Shown: piece by piece, positions 1-9,110 of the stretch | Layout: each line of letters begins with the position of its first letter | Position numbering within the stretch: position 1 is the stretch's first letter | Source of the DNA: Porticoccus sp950063125 | GTDB taxonomy: Bacteria; Pseudomonadota; Gammaproteobacteria; Pseudomonadales; Porticoccaceae | DNA length: 64,000 bases | NCBI RefSeq assembly: GCF_963973895.1 | Contig: NZ_CAXBBF010000001.1 | Direction: 5' to 3' (one strand) | The notes under the pieces: model-generated | The model's database searches: none | Seen by the model: only the letters and a program-made list of their open reading frames with translations | Told to the model about the DNA's origin: nothing | Program-made: the position numbers and the translations under genes

Positions 1-6
1 TAAGCC

Positions 7-1173
7 ATGAGCCCAATTCTTGCCGACGTCAATACCGCTGTTGAGCCCCAGGGGTTGAAAACCAACCTGCTGGGGCTTTCTGCTGAAAAACTATCAGACT
101 TTTTTGTTAATACGCTGGCAGAAAAACCCTTCCGTGCTTCGCAAATATTGAAGTGGATACACCAGCTGGGTGTGGATGACTTTGATCAGATGACCAATCT
201 GTCGAAGCCCCTGCGCGAGAGACTCAAACAGGTTGCCGAAATTCGTGCTCCGGAGGTGGTTTCCCAGCAGGATTCTACAGACGGCACTCGAAAATGGCTG
301 ATTCGCGTTGCTGGTGGCAGCTGTATTGAAACAGTGTTCATTCCGGAAAAGGATCGAGGTACGCTCTGTGTCTCATCTCAGGTGGGCTGTTCGCTGGACT
401 GTAGCTTTTGTGCAACCGGGAAACAGGGATTTAACCGAGACCTGACTGCCGCAGAAATTATTGGGCAGGTCTGGATAGCTGCCAAATCTTTTGATTCCCT
501 GGGTGCCGGAAAAGACCGGGTGGTGAGTAATGTTGTCATGATGGGTATGGGCGAGCCGCTACTCAACTTTGAGAACGTGGTCGACGCCATGGGTCTGATG
601 CTTCATGACAATGCCTATGGACTGTCAAAGCGCCGGGTGACCTTGAGCACATCCGGTGTCGTTCCGGCACTGGATCGGCTCGGCGATGTTTCGGATGTCT
701 CGCTGGCTATTTCTCTTCACGCACCCAACGATGCGTTGCGCGACCAGTTAGTGCCGATCAATAAAAAATACCCGATTGCCATGTTGCTTGACTCCGCCCG
801 TCGCTACCTTGACAAGATGCCTGACGTGCGCCGCAAGATTACTATTGAATATACGATGATGGACCGGATAAATGATCGCGATGAGCATGCGCGGGAGTTG
901 GCCATATTGCTGAAAGACATTCCCTGCAAAATCAACCTGATTCCGTTTAACCCGTTTACCGGTTCGTCCTACAGGCGAGTTACCAACACCGCGCTGAATC
1001 GTTTCAGGGATATCCTTCATCAGGAGGGATATACCGTGACTGTCCGAACGACTCGTGGAGACGACATTGCAGCAGCCTGTGGCCAGCTCGCCGGTACGGT
1101 GAACGACAGGACCCGTCGCAGTCAACGCTATCAACAGGAACAGCAAGTAGTGCCCGTGAGGTTTGTGGGTTGA
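7..1173 (+). CDS. rlmN: 23S rRNA (adenine-2503-C2)/tRNA (adenine-37-C2)-methyltransferase RlmN
   Basis: This radical-SAM enzyme methylates C2 of A2503 in 23S rRNA and of A37 in some tRNAs, acting in the cytoplasm. The 388-residue protein has the family's normal length. The iron-sulfur motif CxxxCxxC is visible as C128, C132 and C135 within VGCSLDCSFCATGKQGF. The GMGEPLLN SAM-binding segment follows, and a C-terminal cysteine in DDIAAACGQL fits the second catalytic cysteine of the family. It is the first complete gene of the window and is followed closely by pilW on the same strand, the order seen in Pseudomonas. The ATG start at 7 gives a full N-terminal domain; whatever lies upstream is outside the window. 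Confidence 0.97.
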   Translation: MSPILADVNTAVEPQGLKTNLLGLSAEKLSDFFVNTLAEKPFRASQILKWIHQLGVDDFDQMTNLSKPLRERLKQVAEIRAPEVVSQQDSTDGTRKWLIRVAGGSCIETVFIPEKDRGTLCVSSQVGCSLDCSFCATGKQGFNRDLTAAEIIGQVWIAAKSFDSLGAGKDRVVSNVVMMGMGEPLLNFENVVDAMGLMLHDNAYGLSKRRVTLSTSGVVPALDRLGDVSDVSLAISLHAPNDALRDQLVPINKKYPIAMLLDSARRYLDKMPDVRRKITIEYTMMDRINDRDEHARELAILLKDIPCKINLIPFNPFTGSSYRRVTNTALNRFRDILHQEGYTVTVRTTRGDDIAAACGQLAGTVNDRTRRSQRYQQEQQVVPVRFVG

Positions 1174-1207
1174 TTATAACGTCGAGTGGGCCACAGGCGG
1201 CATGCGT

Positions 1208-1990
1208 ATGAAGCTGAAATTGTCCTCGGTATTTTTTGTTGTCGGGCTGCTGGTTGTGTTGCTTTCCGTCGGTTGTGCGACGACAAAGAGTAGTACCGGT
1301 GTTGATAAGCAGAAGGTACTGGAAAATCGTCTTGATCTCGCGATGGGGTATTTGACGAGGGGTGATCATGAGCGCACCCGTTTCCATCTCAACAAAGCGA
1401 TGGAGGTAGACAGTAGTTCTCCTGCTGTGCACGACGCCTGGGCATTGTTATATCAACAGGAAAAAGAGTTTGAAGAAGCAGAGAGTCATTTTCGGAAGGC
1501 ACTGAGCTACGACCCGAAATTTACCCGAGGGCGCAATAACTACGGTATGTTCCTGTTGAACATGGATCGCTTCGAAGATGCCTATGATCAGTTTCTGAAA
1601 GGCTCCGAGGACCTCGGCTACCCCAGGCGAGCTGAACTTTTTCTCAAGGTTGGTGTGACGGCGCTACAGCTAAACAAGCTGTCAGAGGCTGAATCTGCTT
1701 TTGAGAAAGCGTTGGATCTGGATTCACGAATGTCTCTGGCACATATCGAGTTGGCTGATCTGGCTTTCAGGCGGGGTGACTATCAACTGGCACAGCAACG
1801 GTTAAACCAATACAACAGTACCAGAAACAGCCCGACGCCCCGGGGTCTTTGGCTGGGAGTCAGGCTTGCGGATAAACTGGGCAATAGTGATGCAGAGGCT
1901 AGTCAGGGGCTGGCGTTGAGGAACCTTTTTCCTGATTCGCGGGAGAATCAGGAATACAAAAACTGGTTGAATAATGAGCAAAAACCTTAG
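1208..1990 (+). CDS. pilW: Type IV pilus biogenesis/stability lipoprotein PilW (PilF-like)
   Basis: This is an outer-membrane lipoprotein of tetratricopeptide repeats that helps the PilQ secretin assemble and stabilises type IV pili. A short basic N-terminus, a hydrophobic segment (VFFVVGLLVVLL) and the lipobox SVGC are followed by about six TPR-like helical pairs, for example DAWALLYQQEKEFEEAESHF. The reading frame is open upstream to 1163. The ATG at 1208 is preferred because AGGCGG lies seven bases before it and because it begins directly at the signal peptide; the ATG at 1202 is the alternative. The position between rlmN and rodZ matches Pseudomonas. The end overlaps rodZ by 17 bases, suggesting translational coupling. 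Confidence 0.9.
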   Translation: MKLKLSSVFFVVGLLVVLLSVGCATTKSSTGVDKQKVLENRLDLAMGYLTRGDHERTRFHLNKAMEVDSSSPAVHDAWALLYQQEKEFEEAESHFRKALSYDPKFTRGRNNYGMFLLNMDRFEDAYDQFLKGSEDLGYPRRAELFLKVGVTALQLNKLSEAESAFEKALDLDSRMSLAHIELADLAFRRGDYQLAQQRLNQYNSTRNSPTPRGLWLGVRLADKLGNSDAEASQGLALRNLFPDSRENQEYKNWLNNEQKP

Positions 1991-2801
1991 CGAAGAACCA
2001 TTGCAGCAACCTGTGCCGGAAAAAACTTCGCCCGGGGAAGTCCTGCGTCGGACCAGAAGGGAGCGCGGGCTAAGTATCGAGGACGTCATTGGGGGAATCG
2101 GTATAACGAGGGCGACCTTGAATGCGCTGGAAAATGATGATTTTGACCGTTTGCCATCGCCTCTTTTCGTCAAAGGTTACGTCAAAAGCTACTGTGCCTT
2201 ATTGGGTCTCCCTGATCAGGAGTTGCTTCTAAACCTCGAGCAGTCGATGAGTGAGCAGGGTATTCATCAGCGAGAACCCGCCATAAAATTCCCGCCCGCA
2301 CCAAATAGAATCGGACGTTTCTTAAAAAATGTTCTTCCTATGGTGGTGGTGACCATTTTGATTTTGATTGCATTACTGCTGGTCATTCAAGTGGCTGATA
2401 AAGTTAAATTACCTTTTTTGGACAGTGGCAAACCGTTGCTCAGTTCAGCCAAATCCACTGTTCTTAGTATGAAACCGGCAATGGCCTCAATGATGGATCA
2501 GGAGGTCAAGGGATCATCCGATGCGATAGATAAACAGGATAATCCGCAGACGATGACGATCAACGTCACCCAGCAGAGCTGGATAGAGGTGTTCGATGCC
2601 GCTGGTGATCTTTTGCTTGCTGACCTCCAGCCATCGGGAACACGACTAGAGGTAACCGGTGATGCACCTTTTAAAGTGAACTTGGGTTATGCGCAGGGTG
2701 TGGAAATTCATTACGGCGGTAAAGTGGTGCCGGTATCCAATATCGCTGCAGATAATACGGCTTTTGTTAACGTCGGTCTTGACTCTGATCTGGAAAATTG
2801 A
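1974..2801 (+). CDS. rodZ: Cytoskeleton protein RodZ (HTH / DUF4115 membrane protein)
   Basis: RodZ links the MreB cytoskeleton to the elongation complex across the inner membrane. The N-terminal 25-95 region is a helix-turn-helix of the Xre-like HTH_25 type (LRRTRRERGLSIEDVIGGIG, then VKGYVKSYCALLGL). A single membrane segment at about 123-143 (MVVVTILILIALLLVIQVA) follows. The C-terminal 195-275 region is a DUF4115 beta domain (SWIEVFDAAGDLLLADLQPSG). At 275 residues it is shorter than E. coli RodZ because the periplasmic linker is short. It overlaps the pilW end and is seven bases from ispG, the usual rodZ-ispG-hisS operon. Confidence 0.92.
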   Translation: MSKNLSEEPLQQPVPEKTSPGEVLRRTRRERGLSIEDVIGGIGITRATLNALENDDFDRLPSPLFVKGYVKSYCALLGLPDQELLLNLEQSMSEQGIHQREPAIKFPPAPNRIGRFLKNVLPMVVVTILILIALLLVIQVADKVKLPFLDSGKPLLSSAKSTVLSMKPAMASMMDQEVKGSSDAIDKQDNPQTMTINVTQQSWIEVFDAAGDLLLADLQPSGTRLEVTGDAPFKVNLGYAQGVEIHYGGKVVPVSNIAADNTAFVNVGLDSDLEN

Positions 2802-2807
2802 AAGGTT

Positions 2808-3920
2808 ATGCAATCCCTGTCACCCATTGTAAGAAGAAAATCACGTCAGATTATGGTGGGCAATGTGCCTGTGGGTGGTGATGCGCCTATAACCATTCAA
2901 AGCATGACCAATACAGAAACTACTGACGTGGCGGCCACGGTCTCACAGATCAATCGGTTGATTGCCGCAGGTGCTGACATTGTCAGGGTATCCGTGCCCT
3001 CTATGGAGGCAGCAGAGGCGTTCGGGGCTATCCGTAAACAGGTTGCGGTACCTTTGGTGGCCGATATTCACTTCGATTATCGTATAGCCCTCAGAGTGGC
3101 AGACCTCGGGGTGGACTGCCTACGCATAAATCCGGGCAACATAGGACGTGAAAAACGTGTTCAGGCTGTCGTCGATAAAGCGCGGGACCTGAATATTCCG
3201 ATCCGGATTGGTGTCAATGCTGGCTCGCTGGAAAAAGATCTGCAAAAAAAATACGGTGAGCCGACGCCGGATGCACTGGTTGAGTCCGCGATGAGGCATG
3301 TTGAGATTCTCGACAAGCTTAACTTTCATAACTTCAAGCTGAGCCTGAAAGCCTCAGATATTTTCATGGCTGTGGCTGCCTATCGAAAAATTGCCACCCT
3401 GATTGATAATCCCCTGCATTTGGGAATCACTGAAGCGGGCGGTCTGCGTGGTGGTACGGTTAAATCCTCTATCGGCCTCGGTTTGCTTTTGATGGATGGT
3501 ATCGGGGATACCATTCGCGTGTCGCTGGCTGCCGACCCCGTGGAGGAGGTTAAAGTCGGCTGGGACATGCTGAAAAGTCTCAGATTGCGTAGCAAAGGGG
3601 TTAACTTTATAGCCTGCCCCAGCTGTTCCCGACAAAATTTTGACGTCATCAAAACCATGAATGAATTGGAGTTACGTCTTGAAGACATTACGACGCCGAT
3701 AGATGTGGCCGTTATCGGCTGTATCGTCAATGGCCCTGGAGAAGCAAAGGAAGTCGACCTCGGCCTGACTGGAGGTACGCCCAATAACCTAGTTTATATC
3801 GATGGCAAGCCAAGCCAGAAACTTTCCCAGAACAATTTGGTGGATGAGCTTGAAAACTTAATTCGCAACAAAGCTGCCCTCAAAGCGACACAACAAGAAA
3901 ATCTGATAGCGAAATCCTGA
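2808..3920 (+). CDS. ispG: 4-hydroxy-3-methylbut-2-en-1-yl diphosphate synthase (flavodoxin), IspG
   Basis: IspG carries out the penultimate step of the MEP isoprenoid pathway, converting MEcPP to HMBPP with a [4Fe-4S] cluster. The 370-residue protein has the bacterial two-domain form. The TIM-barrel part starts with the conserved PITIQSMTNTETTDV. The C-terminal cluster-binding part shows CPSCSRQNFDV and GCIVNGPGEAKEVDLG, supplying the three conserved cysteines and the essential glutamate. The start at 2808 follows GAAAGGTT at good ribosome-binding distance. Its stop codon shares one base with the hisS start (TGATG), so the two are probably coupled. Confidence 0.97.
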   Translation: MQSLSPIVRRKSRQIMVGNVPVGGDAPITIQSMTNTETTDVAATVSQINRLIAAGADIVRVSVPSMEAAEAFGAIRKQVAVPLVADIHFDYRIALRVADLGVDCLRINPGNIGREKRVQAVVDKARDLNIPIRIGVNAGSLEKDLQKKYGEPTPDALVESAMRHVEILDKLNFHNFKLSLKASDIFMAVAAYRKIATLIDNPLHLGITEAGGLRGGTVKSSIGLGLLLMDGIGDTIRVSLAADPVEEVKVGWDMLKSLRLRSKGVNFIACPSCSRQNFDVIKTMNELELRLEDITTPIDVAVIGCIVNGPGEAKEVDLGLTGGTPNNLVYIDGKPSQKLSQNNLVDELENLIRNKAALKATQQENLIAKS

Positions 3921-5191
3921 TGAAGAAAATGCAATCCATTCGGGGTATGAATGATCTGCTCCCCGAAGAGTCACCTGTTTGGCAATACCTCGAACGCTCA
4001 GTTGCGGATTTACTGGCACGATATGGTTACCGGGAAATTCGTTTTCCGATCATTGAATCGACTGATCTGTTCAAGCGTTCGATAGGAGAGGTGACTGACA
4101 TTGTCGAAAAGGAAATGTATACCTTTAATGATCGCAATGGTGAAAGCCTTACGCTGCGCCCTGAAGGCACAGCGGGCTGTGTTCGTGCCTGTGAGCAGCA
4201 CGGTCTACTTTACAATCAGACCCAACGGCTTTGGTATCAGGGGCCGATGTTCCGTTATGAGCGTCCACAAAAAGGCCGTTTGCGACAGTTTCACCAGATA
4301 GGTGTCGAAGTGTTTGGCCTCGATGGTCCCGATATCGATGCCGAATTGCTGGCTATGACGTGGCGACTTTGGCAGCAGCTCGGCATTGACCAGCAGGTTA
4401 CCCTCCAGATCAACTCTCTCGGCACAAATGCATCAAGAGCGCGCTATCGCGATGCGCTGGTCGCGTACCTGATGCGACACAAGGACAGCCTCGATGAGGA
4501 CAGTCAGCGGCGGCTGCACAGCAATCCGATGCGTATCCTTGACAGTAAAAACCCGGCAGTTCAAACGGTCCTAGATGGTGCGCCCATTCTGGATGATTTC
4601 CTGGATGACGAATCATTGGTCCATTTTCAGCAATTGCAGGCCTTGCTCAATCAGGCCGCTGTGCCCTATCAGATAAATAATCGTCTGGTCAGAGGACTCG
4701 ATTATTACGGTAAGACTGTCTTTGAGTGGGTCACCGATGCGCTGGGGGCCCAGGGAGCCGTCTGCGCCGGTGGCCGCTATGATGGTCTGGTTGAACAGTT
4801 AGGTGGCAAACACACCCCTGCCGTTGGTTTTGCCATGGGGCTGGAGCGGTTGGTATTGTTGCTTGACGCGGCTGGTGTGGTGCCGGATAGTATCGCCCGG
4901 CAATTGGACGTCTATCTGGTTGCAGTGGGTGACGTGCAGGGTAAAGCCATTCAGTTGGGTGAGGAGCTGCGGAGTCAGTGCCCACAATTGCGCCTACTTA
5001 ACCACTGTGGCGGTGGTGGTTTCAAGGCGCAAATGAAGAGAGCTGACAAGAGTAGCGCGCTGGTGGCCCTGATCCTTGGTGAGGATGAAGTGGTCAACGA
5101 TTGCGTTACGGTTAAATTCCTGCGTGAAGACAGACCGCAGGAAAGCATTGCCATTGATAGTGCAGTGGCGTTTTTAAAGCGTATTTTTTGA
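3920..5191 (+). CDS. hisS: Histidyl-tRNA synthetase
   Basis: This class II aminoacyl-tRNA synthetase charges tRNA-His in the cytoplasm. The 423-residue protein shows the usual N-terminus (QSIRGMNDLLP), the motif 2 region (TLRPEGTAGCVRA, WYQGPMFRYERPQKGRLRQFHQ) and the histidine-specific segments LVRGLDYYGKTVFEW and AVGFAMGLERLVLLL (motif 3). A C-terminal anticodon-binding domain begins near residue 330. The ATG overlaps the ispG stop by one base. It sits in the ispG-hisS-yfgM-bamB-der run common to gammaproteobacteria. Confidence 0.97.
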   Translation: MKKMQSIRGMNDLLPEESPVWQYLERSVADLLARYGYREIRFPIIESTDLFKRSIGEVTDIVEKEMYTFNDRNGESLTLRPEGTAGCVRACEQHGLLYNQTQRLWYQGPMFRYERPQKGRLRQFHQIGVEVFGLDGPDIDAELLAMTWRLWQQLGIDQQVTLQINSLGTNASRARYRDALVAYLMRHKDSLDEDSQRRLHSNPMRILDSKNPAVQTVLDGAPILDDFLDDESLVHFQQLQALLNQAAVPYQINNRLVRGLDYYGKTVFEWVTDALGAQGAVCAGGRYDGLVEQLGGKHTPAVGFAMGLERLVLLLDAAGVVPDSIARQLDVYLVAVGDVQGKAIQLGEELRSQCPQLRLLNHCGGGGFKAQMKRADKSSALVALILGEDEVVNDCVTVKFLREDRPQESIAIDSAVAFLKRIF

Positions 5192-5207
5192 TTAACGGGA
5201 GCTAGTT

Positions 5208-5912
5208 GTGGCAGAACATCTCAGTGATGAGGAACAGCTTGAAAGTTTTAAGCGCTGGTTTAAAGAAAATGGTCTCTCCACGATTGTCGTTGTCGTATTG
5301 GCTGCCGGTGGTTATTTCGGGTGGGAATTCTGGAAAGGTTATAGTGAGAAAACGGCGCAGGCTGCTTCCATTACCTATCAGCAAATGATGGACACAGCGC
5401 TGGTTGACCCTGGTAAGCGCCTCAATGATAGTCAAAGAGATGAAATCAGTGATCTGGCTGTTCAGCTAAAAAAAGATTATTCAGGAACACAGTATGCCCG
5501 TTATGCCGCTATGTTATTGGCCAGGCTGGCTGTCGAGGATGGTGAGTTTGAAACAGCTGCCGAGCAGCTACACTGGGCAGACAAAGGAGCTGATGAGGGG
5601 CTGTCACTGGTGATCGGGCTGCGATTGGCACGCATCGAAGCTGCCCGGGGAAATATAGATACCGCGATAGAAATGCTGAATAGCAAAGATGCGAAAACGA
5701 TGGCCAGCGCTTATGCCGAAGCACGGGGCGATTTTTATCTGATGAAAAATGATCGGGATTCGGCTCACAGTGCTTACCTGCAGGCTTTGCAATCCGTTGC
5801 ACAAAATGATCAGCAAAGCCGTTCCATCATCGAGCTGAAGCTGACACATGCGGCCCCGGCCTCAGCAAACGAGGTTGATTCGATGGACACTTCTTCGGAG
5901 AACAGTGAATGA
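5208..5912 (+). CDS. yfgM: YfgM-type tetratricopeptide membrane protein (ancillary SecYEG translocon subunit)
   Basis: YfgM is a bitopic inner-membrane protein that contacts SecYEG and periplasmic chaperones. The N-terminus MAEHLSDEEQLESFKRWFKE is cytoplasmic. A membrane segment lies near 24-42 (LSTIVVVVLAAGGYFGWEF), and the rest is periplasmic TPR-like helices (KDYSGTQYARYAAMLLARLAVE). The start is GTG at 5208, with GGGAGC about seven bases upstream. The gene lies between hisS and bamB exactly as in E. coli. Its end overlaps the bamB start by the four bases ATGA. The assignment rests on length, topology and context; individual TPR residues are not diagnostic. Confidence 0.9.
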   Translation: MAEHLSDEEQLESFKRWFKENGLSTIVVVVLAAGGYFGWEFWKGYSEKTAQAASITYQQMMDTALVDPGKRLNDSQRDEISDLAVQLKKDYSGTQYARYAAMLLARLAVEDGEFETAAEQLHWADKGADEGLSLVIGLRLARIEAARGNIDTAIEMLNSKDAKTMASAYAEARGDFYLMKNDRDSAHSAYLQALQSVAQNDQQSRSIIELKLTHAAPASANEVDSMDTSSENSE

Positions 5913-7069
5913 GAAACCTGTTATGCCTTTTTCTTGCCTCATTACTGGTTTCAGGTTGTGGCCCCTTAAAAAATCTCGGCAGTAGCGGCAATGCGTCAGA
6001 AAAAACCGGCCCGGCGGCACTCGTTGCTTTTGAACAGGAAGTAAACATAGCCAAACTGTGGTCGACCAACGTCTTGGGTGAGTACAGGTCTATCAACGGC
6101 GGGATTCGTCCGGTATTGGCTGCTGGTGTTATCTATGCCGCAGATAGTGGTGGTAATGTTGTTGCAGTTGATGCGGGCACCGGTAAGCAGATTTGGAAAA
6201 AAAGCCTTGATTCACCACTGGCTGGTGGAGTTGGCCTCGGCGGTAACCTGCTGGTTGTGGCGGGCACAGATGGTGATGTATTTGCGTTGGAAGCCGAAAC
6301 CGGCGAACAACGATGGAGTGCCCGAGTTACGAGTGAAGTGTTGGCCGCTCCGGCAGTGAATAACGCCGTTGTCGTCGTGCAAAGCCATGATGGAAAGCTG
6401 GTGGGTTTGCAGGCCTCCAATGGTGAAAGGCGATGGCAGTATGAAATTGACTCCCCTATTTTAACCCTGCGAGGCACCAGCCCCCCGATTCTGTCAGACG
6501 GTATGCTGATAGCTGGGTTTGCAAATGGAAAAATCGTGGCGTTGGCAGCTGACTCCGGTTCTCTCCTTTGGGAGAATCGGCTGGCCATTCCTCAGGGCCG
6601 AACCGAGCTTGAGAGACTGATTGATATTGATGGACGTGCTGTGCTGGTGGATGAGGTGATCTATGCCTCTTCTTATCAGGGGCGAATTGGTGCTATTGCA
6701 AAGGCCACAGGACGTGGTATCTGGTATCAGGACTCTTCTTCAGTTCATGACCTGGCCTATGGTCTTGGGCAGGTGTATTCAGTGCAGAAAGACGATGAGG
6801 TCCGTGCAATCAGAGGTAATAGCGGACAGACACTCTGGAGTAATGATCAGCTGAGATTACGCAAGTTAAACAGCCCGGTTACCATTGAAGCCTATCTGGC
6901 AGTAGCTGATGCAGAGGGTTACCTTCATCTGCTATCACAAACTGATGGCCGATTTGTTGCACGGGTCAAAGTCGATAGTGATGGGGTTACTGCTCCCATG
7001 ATTGCTGACGGACAAAAACTTTATGTGCAAGATAACGGTGGCGGGTTGACCGCTTATCAGTTTGACTGA
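5909..7069 (+). CDS. bamB: Outer membrane protein assembly factor BamB (lipoprotein, PQQ-type beta-propeller)
   Basis: BamB is a lipoprotein of the BAM complex that inserts beta-barrel proteins into the outer membrane. The signal peptide MRNLLCLFLASLLVSGC ends at lipobox cysteine 17. The body is an eight-bladed propeller with repeated segments of the type GKQIWKKSLDSPLAGGVGLG, GEQRWSARVTSEVLAAPAV and GERRWQYEIDSPI. The length of 386 residues is typical. It is translationally coupled to yfgM by an ATGA overlap. A 131-base gap separates it from der, which may therefore have its own promoter. Confidence 0.96.
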   Translation: MRNLLCLFLASLLVSGCGPLKNLGSSGNASEKTGPAALVAFEQEVNIAKLWSTNVLGEYRSINGGIRPVLAAGVIYAADSGGNVVAVDAGTGKQIWKKSLDSPLAGGVGLGGNLLVVAGTDGDVFALEAETGEQRWSARVTSEVLAAPAVNNAVVVVQSHDGKLVGLQASNGERRWQYEIDSPILTLRGTSPPILSDGMLIAGFANGKIVALAADSGSLLWENRLAIPQGRTELERLIDIDGRAVLVDEVIYASSYQGRIGAIAKATGRGIWYQDSSSVHDLAYGLGQVYSVQKDDEVRAIRGNSGQTLWSNDQLRLRKLNSPVTIEAYLAVADAEGYLHLLSQTDGRFVARVKVDSDGVTAPMIADGQKLYVQDNGGGLTAYQFD

Positions 7070-7200
7070 AACCGCCATTGAACAGCCGATCTGTTTGATA
7101 CTTTGAGATCTCTGCATAGGCAGTCCTTGCCGGCCAGTTGTATGCTGGTGTTGCCAATAGCCATTCACCGAGCCAAGAAACCATCAATGGGTATAAATAA

Positions 7201-8592
7201 ATGATTCCGGTAATTGCTCTGGTTGGACGGCCCAATGTAGGAAAATCTACGCTTTTTAACCGTCTGACGAAAACCCGCGATGCCCTTGTTGCCAATTACC
7301 CGGGGTTAACCCGAGACCGTAAATATGGTGAAGGGGAAATGTTTGGCCGCAGGTATATGTTGATTGATACCGGCGGCATAACAGGAGAAGAAGAGGGTAT
7401 TGACACGGCGATGGCGGCACAGTCGATGCTGGCTGTTGATGAAGCAGATGCTGTGTTGCTTATCGTGGATAGCCGTGATGGTCTGACTCCCGTTGACCGG
7501 CGTTTAGCCACCTATCTTCGTGAAAAAGGCCGCCTGGTCTATCTGGTAGCGAACAAGATTGACGGGGTGAATGCCGATGTCGCCATTGCTGAATTCTACG
7601 AACTGGGGTTTTCGGATGTATTTCCCACCACAGCTACCCATGGGCGCGGTGTCAGGCACCTTATGGAGACGGTACTGGAGCCCTTTCCCGAGTTAGAGGA
7701 GCCGATTCAGGCCGATATAGAGCGGCGTATCAAGATTGCCGTTGTCGGTCGTCCCAATGTGGGTAAATCCACTCTGGTAAACCGCTTGCTCGGCGAGGAT
7801 CGCGTCATTGTCTTTGATCTGCCTGGCACCACCCGGGACAGCATTTATATCGACTACGAGCGGGATGGAAAATCCTATACGCTAATTGATACCGCGGGTA
7901 TCCGACGCCGTAAAAATGTTTCTCAGACGGTGGAGAAATTCTCCATCGTAAAGACCCTGCAAGCGATTGAAGATGCCAATGTGGTGGTGTTGCTGATTGA
8001 TGCCCATGAAGGGCTTGTCGATCAGGATATGCATCTTATGGGCACTGTGATCGAGTCGGGCAGAGCATTAGTGGTGGCGGTAAATAAATGGGATGGTCTG
8101 GATGCTGATGCCAAGGCCAGAATCAAAACAGAATTACAACGCCGTCTGAGGTTTGTCGAATTTGCGGATATTCATTTTATATCAGCTTTTCATGGGACTG
8201 GTGTCGGGCATCTCTACAAATCCATCGAGAAGGCGTACGCTTCGGCAACTGACAAGTTGGGCACTAACCGTCTAACCCGGATTTTGCAGGATGCTGTGAC
8301 TGAGCATCAGCCTCCCTTGGTGAGAGGGCGTCGCATCAAACTCCGATATGCCCATGCTGGTGGACAGAATCCTCCATTGATCGTCATACATGGTAACCAG
8401 ACAGCGGACGTGCCGAGTCACTATGCTCGATACTTGGAAAAAGTGTTTCGCAAGGCCCTCGACCTGCAAGGCACACCGATCAAGATTGAGTTTCGTTCGG
8501 GAGAAAACCCGTTTGCGGGGAAAAAGAATCAACTAACGACTCGGCAGTTAGCCAAAAAGAGACGGTTAATGAAACACGTCAAGAAGAAATAA
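7201..8592 (+). CDS. der: Ribosome biogenesis GTPase Der (EngA)
   Basis: Der is an essential GTPase with two consecutive G domains that works in 50S subunit maturation. The first P-loop is GRPNVGKST at residues 8-16 with DTGG in G3. The second P-loop, an identical GRPNVGKST, lies near 181-189 with DTAG in G3 and NKWD in G4. A KH-like C-terminal domain follows (TKLGTNRLTRIL to ENPFAGKK). The length of 463 residues fits. It ends the rlmN-to-der run and converges on the lysozyme-like gene with only 32 bases between the two stop codons. Confidence 0.98.
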   Translation: MIPVIALVGRPNVGKSTLFNRLTKTRDALVANYPGLTRDRKYGEGEMFGRRYMLIDTGGITGEEEGIDTAMAAQSMLAVDEADAVLLIVDSRDGLTPVDRRLATYLREKGRLVYLVANKIDGVNADVAIAEFYELGFSDVFPTTATHGRGVRHLMETVLEPFPELEEPIQADIERRIKIAVVGRPNVGKSTLVNRLLGEDRVIVFDLPGTTRDSIYIDYERDGKSYTLIDTAGIRRRKNVSQTVEKFSIVKTLQAIEDANVVVLLIDAHEGLVDQDMHLMGTVIESGRALVVAVNKWDGLDADAKARIKTELQRRLRFVEFADIHFISAFHGTGVGHLYKSIEKAYASATDKLGTNRLTRILQDAVTEHQPPLVRGRRIKLRYAHAGGQNPPLIVIHGNQTADVPSHYARYLEKVFRKALDLQGTPIKIEFRSGENPFAGKKNQLTTRQLAKKRRLMKHVKKK

Positions 8593-8624
8593 TAGTTTTC
8601 CTGTCTATGACCATTGCTTATCAA

Positions 8625-9110
8625 TCAGGCTGCAGCCTGCGGTCTATCATCAACTAATAATGCATAGCTAGTCACGAAATCATCAGGGGAGCCTGGATAT
8701 TTCGGGCGGAAGTGACGTAACCAGTATGCTCCCAGTCCTTTGATATCATGGGCCTCAGGTAGTGCCTGCTCCGAGCGACGATAAATCATCCAGGCAATGG
8801 CTGTGGCATACTTGAGATTCGTAATCAATTCTGCATGGGGATCTTTCAGGAAACTGTGCTGGCCCGCCAGTCCACGGATTTCACTGGCCATATGCGGGTG
8901 ATGGATCAAATATTTGTCCCAAACTGCCTGATGCCTTGCTGGTGTGATGCGATAGAGACCAACGCGTTTTCCCTGGTGCCATCCTCCGAGACCGGATTCC
9001 TGTGCGGCTGTACCAACCAGAAGATTTTCTTTGGCGGCGCTCCATTCGTTAAGATAACGAAGTGTTTCTTTGATGACCAAGTAACGTAGGTCTTCTGTCG
9101 TAAAAATCAT
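8625..9110 (-). CDS. Phage-type lysozyme-like (transglycosylase SLT-like) protein
   Basis: The protein resembles the small lysozyme-fold proteins often found in tailed-phage genomes. Around residues 29-60 it has LLVGTAAQESGLGGWH, where the glutamate in QES would be the catalytic acid of an SLT-like fold, followed by VGLYRITPARHQAVWDKYL. Later segments YATAIAWMIYRR and GLGAYWLRHFRPKYPG also match that type. The ATG at 9110 is chosen over the open frame up to 9173 because GGGAG lies about six bases before it. There is no signal peptide, so export, if any, would need another route. No phage genes surround it, and it converges on der. Family recall is from pattern memory only, and function is inferred. 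Confidence 0.6.
   Translation of the reverse strand: MIFTTEDLRYLVIKETLRYLNEWSAAKENLLVGTAAQESGLGGWHQGKRVGLYRITPARHQAVWDKYLIHHPHMASEIRGLAGQHSFLKDPHAELITNLKYATAIAWMIYRRSEQALPEAHDIKGLGAYWLRHFRPKYPGSPDDFVTSYALLVDDRPQAAA

Noticed and set aside
4731..4985. Minus-strand ORFs of 84 and 62 codons inside hisS
   Set aside because: Proline- and histidine-rich antisense shadows of hisS.
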